From an uncultured Actinomycetes bacterium (GTDB lineage: Bacteria > Actinomycetota > Acidimicrobiia > Acidimicrobiales > Ilumatobacteraceae), in assembly GCA_937927625.1 (NCBI GenBank), contig CALBSD010000123.1:1-9337 (forward strand): 9,337 nucleotides of DNA, read 5' to 3'. The position numbers and the translations under genes are program-made. How positions within the stretch are numbered: position 1 is the first letter of the stretch; every line of letters starts with the position of its first letter. Of this stretch, positions 5,835-9,337 are shown one piece after another. The notes beneath the pieces are model-generated. The model saw only the letters and a list, made by a program, of their open reading frames with translations, made no database searches and had not been told where the DNA came from.

Positions 5835-5864
5835 CGAGGGTCACATTTCCCTCGTTCAAGAACG
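5835..5864. promoter_or_regulatory. Adjacent inverted repeats upstream of metY
   Basis: CGAGGG-TCACATTT-CCCTCG (5835-5854) and CGTTC-AA-GAACG (5853-5864) lie side by side, about 50-80 bases before the metY start. On the minus strand TTGAAC falls within the second repeat and TAAATA lies further on, but their spacing of 21 is too wide for a convincing sigma70 promoter. They may be operator sites for metY. I see no SAM riboswitch signature in this 78-base leader. Confidence 0.35.
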
Positions 5865-5900
5865 CAAAAGGAGCGCCACCCGAAGGTGACGCTCCTTTTG
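5865..5900 (-). terminator. Intrinsic terminator of the ilvBNC operon
   Basis: The minus-strand RNA forms a 16-bp stem: 11 pairs (CAAAAGGAGCG with CGCUCCUUUUG), one U-G pair, then CACC/GGUG, closed by a UUCG tetraloop on a C-G pair. The 3' arm carries the U-run. On the plus strand the U-G pair becomes a C/A mismatch and the loop is CGAA, so the minus strand is the intended direction. It begins 22 bases after the ilvC stop codon. Confidence 0.9.
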
Positions 5901-5922
5901 AAAGTCTTCGTTACGGGAAGAA

Positions 5923-6951
5923 TCAGCCGCCGGAAACTTCCGACACTGACTGCTTGCCTGCAGACAACCAAGGCATCATGCCGCGCAAGCGCTTGCCCAC
6001 TTCTTCAATGGGGTGCTTGGCGCCAGCTTCACGCAATGCATTGAAGTTTGCACGGCCTTCTTCTGATTCCTTGATCCACTCACGAGCAAACTTGCCGGAC
6101 TGAATTTCCTTGAGGATCTTCTGCATCGACTTCTTTGTTGCTGGTGTGATGACGCGAGGACCACGTGTGACGTCGCCGTATTCAGCCGTGTCAGAAATGC
6201 TGTAACGCATTCCTGTGATGCCCTCTTCGTACATGAGGTCAACGATGAGCTTCACTTCGTGCAAGCACTCGAAGTACGCCATCTCGGGCTGGTAGCCAGC
6301 CTCGGTGAGGGTTTCGAAGCCAGCCTGAACGAGGGCTGCAACGCCACCGCACAACACTGCCTGCTCGCCGAACAAGTCGGTCTCGGTCTCTTCGGTGAAG
6401 GTTGTCTCGATCACGCCTGAACGTGCGCCGCCGATTGCTTCTGCGTACGAAAGAGCGAGTGCCTTTGCGCCGCCGGTTGCATCCTGCTCAACAGCGATGA
6501 GACAAGGAACGCCGCCACCTTCTGTATAGGTACGACGCACCAAGTGACCAGGACCCTTAGGGGCGATCATGATGATGTCGACACCCTTTGGTGGGCGAAT
6601 GCGCTTGAAGCGAATGTTGAAACCGTGTGCGAAAGCAAGTGCCTTGCCAGCCTTCATGTAACGCTTGATGTGATCGTTATATGTGGCCTTCTGCTCGGTG
6701 TCAGGCATTGTCATCATGATGACGTCAGCCCACTTGGCTGCATCAGCGATGCTCTTGACGGTGAGACCAGCAGCCTCTGCCTTTGCTGCGGAAGAAGAAC
6801 CTTCGCGCAAACCGACGACAACCTGGACACCGCTGTCCTTGAGGTTGAGTGCATGAGCGTGACCCTGTGAGCCATAACCGATAATTGCGACCTTGCGACC
6901 GCGAATGATCGATGGATCAGCGTCCTTTTCGTAGTACATCTTTGCTGCCAT
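5923..6951 (-). CDS. ilvC: Ketol-acid reductoisomerase (NADP+), class I
   Basis: This encodes 342 residues, the class I length. It converts acetolactate and acetohydroxybutyrate to the dihydroxy acids of valine and isoleucine synthesis, using NADPH and Mg2+. The N-terminal Rossmann domain shows GYGSQGHAHALNLKDSG from residue 25, and the cofactor loop GLREGSSS is at 47-54. Active-site features include HGFNIRF (109-115), Lys132 in APKGPGH, and the metal ligands Asp192 and Glu196 in ETDLFGEQAVLCGG. The second acidic pair, Glu228 and Glu232, lies in ECLHE, and Ser253 in SISDTAEYGD. The ATG at 6951 shares one base with the ilvN stop codon (TGATG), and GGAAAGG precedes it, so the two genes are translationally coupled. 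It is the last gene of the operon, followed by a strong terminator. Confidence 0.97.
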   Translation of the reverse strand: MAAKMYYEKDADPSIIRGRKVAIIGYGSQGHAHALNLKDSGVQVVVGLREGSSSAAKAEAAGLTVKSIADAAKWADVIMMTMPDTEQKATYNDHIKRYMKAGKALAFAHGFNIRFKRIRPPKGVDIIMIAPKGPGHLVRRTYTEGGGVPCLIAVEQDATGGAKALALSYAEAIGGARSGVIETTFTEETETDLFGEQAVLCGGVAALVQAGFETLTEAGYQPEMAYFECLHEVKLIVDLMYEEGITGMRYSISDTAEYGDVTRGPRVITPATKKSMQKILKEIQSGKFAREWIKESEEGRANFNALREAGAKHPIEEVGKRLRGMMPWLSAGKQSVSEVSGG

Positions 6952-7505
6952 CAGCTTGCCTTTCCTTTTGTGACACCTTTTGGTGCCTCGCGTTCCAACT
7001 TGGGCAGAGCAACTCTGCCCGTTCTTTGGCTCTCAACGATGCCGTAACCACGCAACAATTCCTCAAAATCGTCGAGTTTCTCAGGGGTGTCGTCAAGAGA
7101 AATAGTGAGGGAGGCGGACCCAACGTCCAGAACCTTCGCCTCGTAAATGCCGGCGAGGTCAACAACCTGAGCGCGGCGCTCCCCTTCCACAAGGATGGAA
7201 GCCATGAGCATCTCGCGCTCGACTGACTTGCGGGGATCAAGTTCGGTGATTTCAACAACGTCGATCAACTTGAAAAGTTGCTGCACGATTTGTTCGAGTG
7301 GTGTTGCCGAGATGTCGACCACCATGGTGATGCGGCTGAAATTTGTGTCGTGCGACGGAGCAACGGCCAATGAATAGATGTTGTATCCGCGACGTGCAAA
7401 AAGACCCGACACGCGAGCAAGAACACCAGGACGGTTCTGCACCTTCACCGACAAGATGTGGTGCTTGTGCGAGTCGCCATATGGATTGTTGGTGTTGATG
7501 CTCAC
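6951..7505 (-). CDS. ilvN: Acetolactate synthase small (regulatory) subunit
   Basis: This 184-residue regulatory subunit binds the IlvB catalytic subunit and usually confers valine feedback inhibition. An ACT domain runs from about residue 15 to 88 (HHILSVKVQNRPGVLARVSG, then FARRGYNIYSLAV), with the effector-loop Asn24 and Gly27 region in QNRPGV conserved. A C-terminal small-subunit domain follows (about 97-160; MLMASILVEGERRAQV onwards), ending in a basic tail. The start is GTG at 7505, which overlaps the ilvB stop codon by four bases (GTGA). GGGAG lies about eight to nine bases upstream. Its stop overlaps the ilvC start. The overlaps suggest production of the subunits in fixed ratio. Confidence 0.96.
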   Translation of the reverse strand: MSINTNNPYGDSHKHHILSVKVQNRPGVLARVSGLFARRGYNIYSLAVAPSHDTNFSRITMVVDISATPLEQIVQQLFKLIDVVEITELDPRKSVEREMLMASILVEGERRAQVVDLAGIYEAKVLDVGSASLTISLDDTPEKLDDFEELLRGYGIVESQRTGRVALPKLEREAPKGVTKGKAS

Positions 7506-9259
7506 TTCAAGAACTCCCGACGGCTCTCTTGTGATGGGTGCAACAACAAATCATCGTTCACTGCGCCTGCAGGAACCATGGGGAACACCTTCTCGAATTC
7601 TTCAACACGGAATTCAACAACAACACTGCGGTCATTAATGCTGTTTGCAAGTGCGATCGCATCGTCGATTTCGTCAGGTGATTCAACGCGGATACCAACG
7701 CAACCCATTGCCTCTGCCCACTTCACAAAGTCAGGGCAACCCGAAAGATCAACTTCGGAATAGCGCTCTCCGTAGAACATCTCTTGCCACTGACGCACCA
7801 TGCCGAGGTACGTGTTATTCAAGATTGCGATCTTCACATGAATGCCTTCTGTAGTTGCAGTCACGAGTTCTTGCGCGGTCATTTGGAAACAACCGTCACC
7901 GTCGATAGCCCACACAGTTTTTTCTGGTTGACCAGCTTTTGCGCCAATTGCTGCTGGAACAGAGAAGCCCATTGTTCCGAGACCACCCGAGTTCACCCAT
8001 GTGTATGGCTCGGTGAAGTTCCAGAACAAGCTGGTCCACATTTGGTGCTGACCGACACCGGCACACACGATGGTTCCGGCAGGTGCAGCATCGCGCAACT
8101 TTTCCAAACAGAACTGCGGCTTCAAACGTGCGCCTGGTTCTGAAGGTTCGTACACAAGTGGGAACTGCTCGCGCCATCCGTTCACACGGCTACGCCATGG
8201 AGTGATGTCTGCTTGAACAGTGCCTGCAGCCTGCAATTCCTTAATGGCCTTGATGATTTCAACAACAACCAAGCGACAGTCACCAACAATGGGAACATCG
8301 GGTCGACGCACTTTGCCTTGCTCTGCAGGGTCAATATCGACGTGAATGATTTTTGCGTCGGGAGCAAAACCAGAAACCTTGCCAGTAACACGGTCATCGA
8401 AACGAGCACCGAGTGCACACAGCAAATCTGCCTTCTGCATTGCAGTCACTGCGGTTGCAGTGCCGTGCATACCGGGCATGCCGTAACACAATGGGTGATT
8501 GTCGGGGAACGCACCGCGTGCCATGAGCGTTGTAACAACTGGTGCTTGCAATAACTCTGCAAGTTCGCGCACTTCTTCTGCAGCGCGTGCCTTCAACACA
8601 CCTCCGCCCAAATAGAGAACAGGACGCTCTGATGACAACAACAACTTGGCAGCAGCTTTGATTTGCTTGGCATCGCCTTCGATAACGGGGCGGTAACCAG
8701 GAAGTGCATCAAAAACTTCTTCGTCGGTGGGCCAATGCCATTCCATGGTGTTGACAAGAATGTCTTTCGGAACATCCAACAACACAGGACCAGGACGGCC
8801 TGTTGTTGCAATGTGGAATGCCTGACGCACTGCCATCGGAATGTCTTCGGCGCGCATGATGATTTCGTTGTGCTTCGTCACGCTGCGTGTGATGCCAATG
8901 GTGTCGCACTCTTGGAAAGCGTCGGTGCCGATTGCTGTTGTTGCCACCTGGCCGGTGATGCACACCATCGGGATGCTGTCCATGAACGCGTCGCACAACG
9001 GGGTCACCATGTTGGTGGCAGCAGGACCGCTTGTCACCATGGCAACACCAGGGCGACCAGTCACTTGCGCATAACCCTGGGCCATGTGACCTGCACCTTG
9101 TTCATGACGAACAAGAACGTGGCGAATGCTGGACTTCAACAGCGGATCGTAGGCAGGAAGGATGCAACCGCCGGGAAGGCCAAACATGGTCTCGACGTTT
9201 TCCATTTCAAGCGAACGGATGAGCGCTTCAGCTCCAGTGAGTATCTCTTTGGCTGACAT
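7502..9259 (-). CDS. ilvB: Acetolactate synthase large (catalytic) subunit
   Basis: This encodes 585 residues. It condenses two pyruvates, or pyruvate with 2-oxobutyrate, using thiamine diphosphate, Mg2+ and bound FAD. The N-terminal TPP-enzyme domain carries GLPGGCILPAYD (from 27) and the catalytic Glu53 in HEQGAGHMAQGYAQ. The central domain contains GARFDDRVTGK. The C-terminal domain has the diphosphate-binding motif from Gly454-Asp455-Gly456 to Asn481-Asn482, followed by QWQEMFY, which holds the tryptophan known from herbicide-site studies of this family. The start ATG at 9259 has AGGAGA seven to eight bases upstream. It is the first gene of ilvB-ilvN-ilvC, and its stop overlaps the ilvN start by four bases. 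About 78 bases of leader are visible, with no peptide attenuator or T-box signature in them. Confidence 0.97.
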   Translation of the reverse strand: MSAKEILTGAEALIRSLEMENVETMFGLPGGCILPAYDPLLKSSIRHVLVRHEQGAGHMAQGYAQVTGRPGVAMVTSGPAATNMVTPLCDAFMDSIPMVCITGQVATTAIGTDAFQECDTIGITRSVTKHNEIIMRAEDIPMAVRQAFHIATTGRPGPVLLDVPKDILVNTMEWHWPTDEEVFDALPGYRPVIEGDAKQIKAAAKLLLSSERPVLYLGGGVLKARAAEEVRELAELLQAPVVTTLMARGAFPDNHPLCYGMPGMHGTATAVTAMQKADLLCALGARFDDRVTGKVSGFAPDAKIIHVDIDPAEQGKVRRPDVPIVGDCRLVVVEIIKAIKELQAAGTVQADITPWRSRVNGWREQFPLVYEPSEPGARLKPQFCLEKLRDAAPAGTIVCAGVGQHQMWTSLFWNFTEPYTWVNSGGLGTMGFSVPAAIGAKAGQPEKTVWAIDGDGCFQMTAQELVTATTEGIHVKIAILNNTYLGMVRQWQEMFYGERYSEVDLSGCPDFVKWAEAMGCVGIRVESPDEIDDAIALANSINDRSVVVEFRVEEFEKVFPMVPAGAVNDDLLLHPSQESRREFLK

Positions 9260-9303
9260 CGGCTGTCTCCTGCATCCTCGAACGGATACCTATTGTGTTG
9301 GCG

Positions 9304-9327
9304 TTTTGGGCAAAAAATGCCTCAAAA
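9304..9327. promoter_or_regulatory. Imperfect inverted repeat upstream of ilvB
   Basis: TTTTGGGCA (9304-9312) and TGCCTCAAAA (9318-9327) form a near-perfect dyad with one bulged base and an AAAAA centre, 45-68 bases before the ilvB start. It could be an operator, or the end of a terminator belonging to a gene beyond the right edge. No U-run follows on the minus strand. A clear -35/-10 pair for ilvB was not found; TTGCCC (9313-9308) followed by TAGGTA (9292-9287) is a weak candidate with a 15-base spacer. Confidence 0.3.
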
Positions 9328-9337
9328 TGCGAAAAAA

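Noticed and set aside
8663..9256. 197-codon plus-strand open frame opposite ilvB (and a similar 179-codon one at 4905-5444 opposite metY)
   Set aside because: Both are antisense to clear enzymes, with no motif and no ribosome site I could support.
9260..9337. Leader-peptide attenuator for ilvB
   Set aside because: No short frame rich in Ile/Val/Leu codons and no terminator/antiterminator pair is visible in the 78 bases available.

Overview
The window looks like chromosomal DNA from a free-living actinobacterium of moderate GC content. The best pointers are an actinobacterial-type phosphoserine aminotransferase followed by a PAC2-family gene, and a compact ilvB-ilvN-ilvC operon. The order is not certain; an aquatic Acidimicrobiia-like lineage is only a guess. 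Most of the window is amino-acid biosynthesis (aspartate/glutamate family, serine, methionine, branched-chain), with one B12-uptake gene at the left edge and one unusual small membrane protein in the middle.

Layout. Positions 1-230 (minus) hold the start of a lipoprotein that resembles BtuF-type B12-binding proteins. Its leader (about 231-470) contains a recognisable cobalamin riboswitch and a hairpin that would cover the ribosome binding site. Next is a class I aminotransferase (aspC-like, 526-1737, minus), divergent from serC (1756-2883, plus) with only 18 bases between them. serC is followed after 11 bases by a PAC2-family gene (2895-3773, plus). That gene ends tail-to-tail, with overlapping stop codons, against a minus-strand gene (3770-4381) for a zinc-ribbon/single-membrane-helix protein. 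The outer part of this protein is a strict glycine-every-fourth-residue repeat, encoded by near-identical 60-bp DNA repeats. The same gene has a plausible sigma70-type promoter and a perfect 15-bp inverted repeat at its 5' end. Upstream of it are metY (4473-5786, minus) and then the ilvB-ilvN-ilvC operon (9259 down to 5923, minus), which is closed by a strong UUCG-loop terminator at 5865-5900.

How the genes fit together. IlvB/IlvN (acetohydroxyacid synthase) and IlvC (ketol-acid reductoisomerase) perform the first two common steps to valine and isoleucine. SerC performs the transamination step of serine synthesis. The AspC-like enzyme links aspartate or keto acids with glutamate. MetY makes homocysteine from O-acetylhomoserine and sulfide. 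B12 uptake could feed a B12-dependent methionine synthase, but no such gene is in view.

The biosynthetic genes are ordinary. The least explained part is the zinc-ribbon/GX3-repeat protein with its palindromic leader. The two-state pairing predicted in the B12 riboswitch leader is the next most interesting item.
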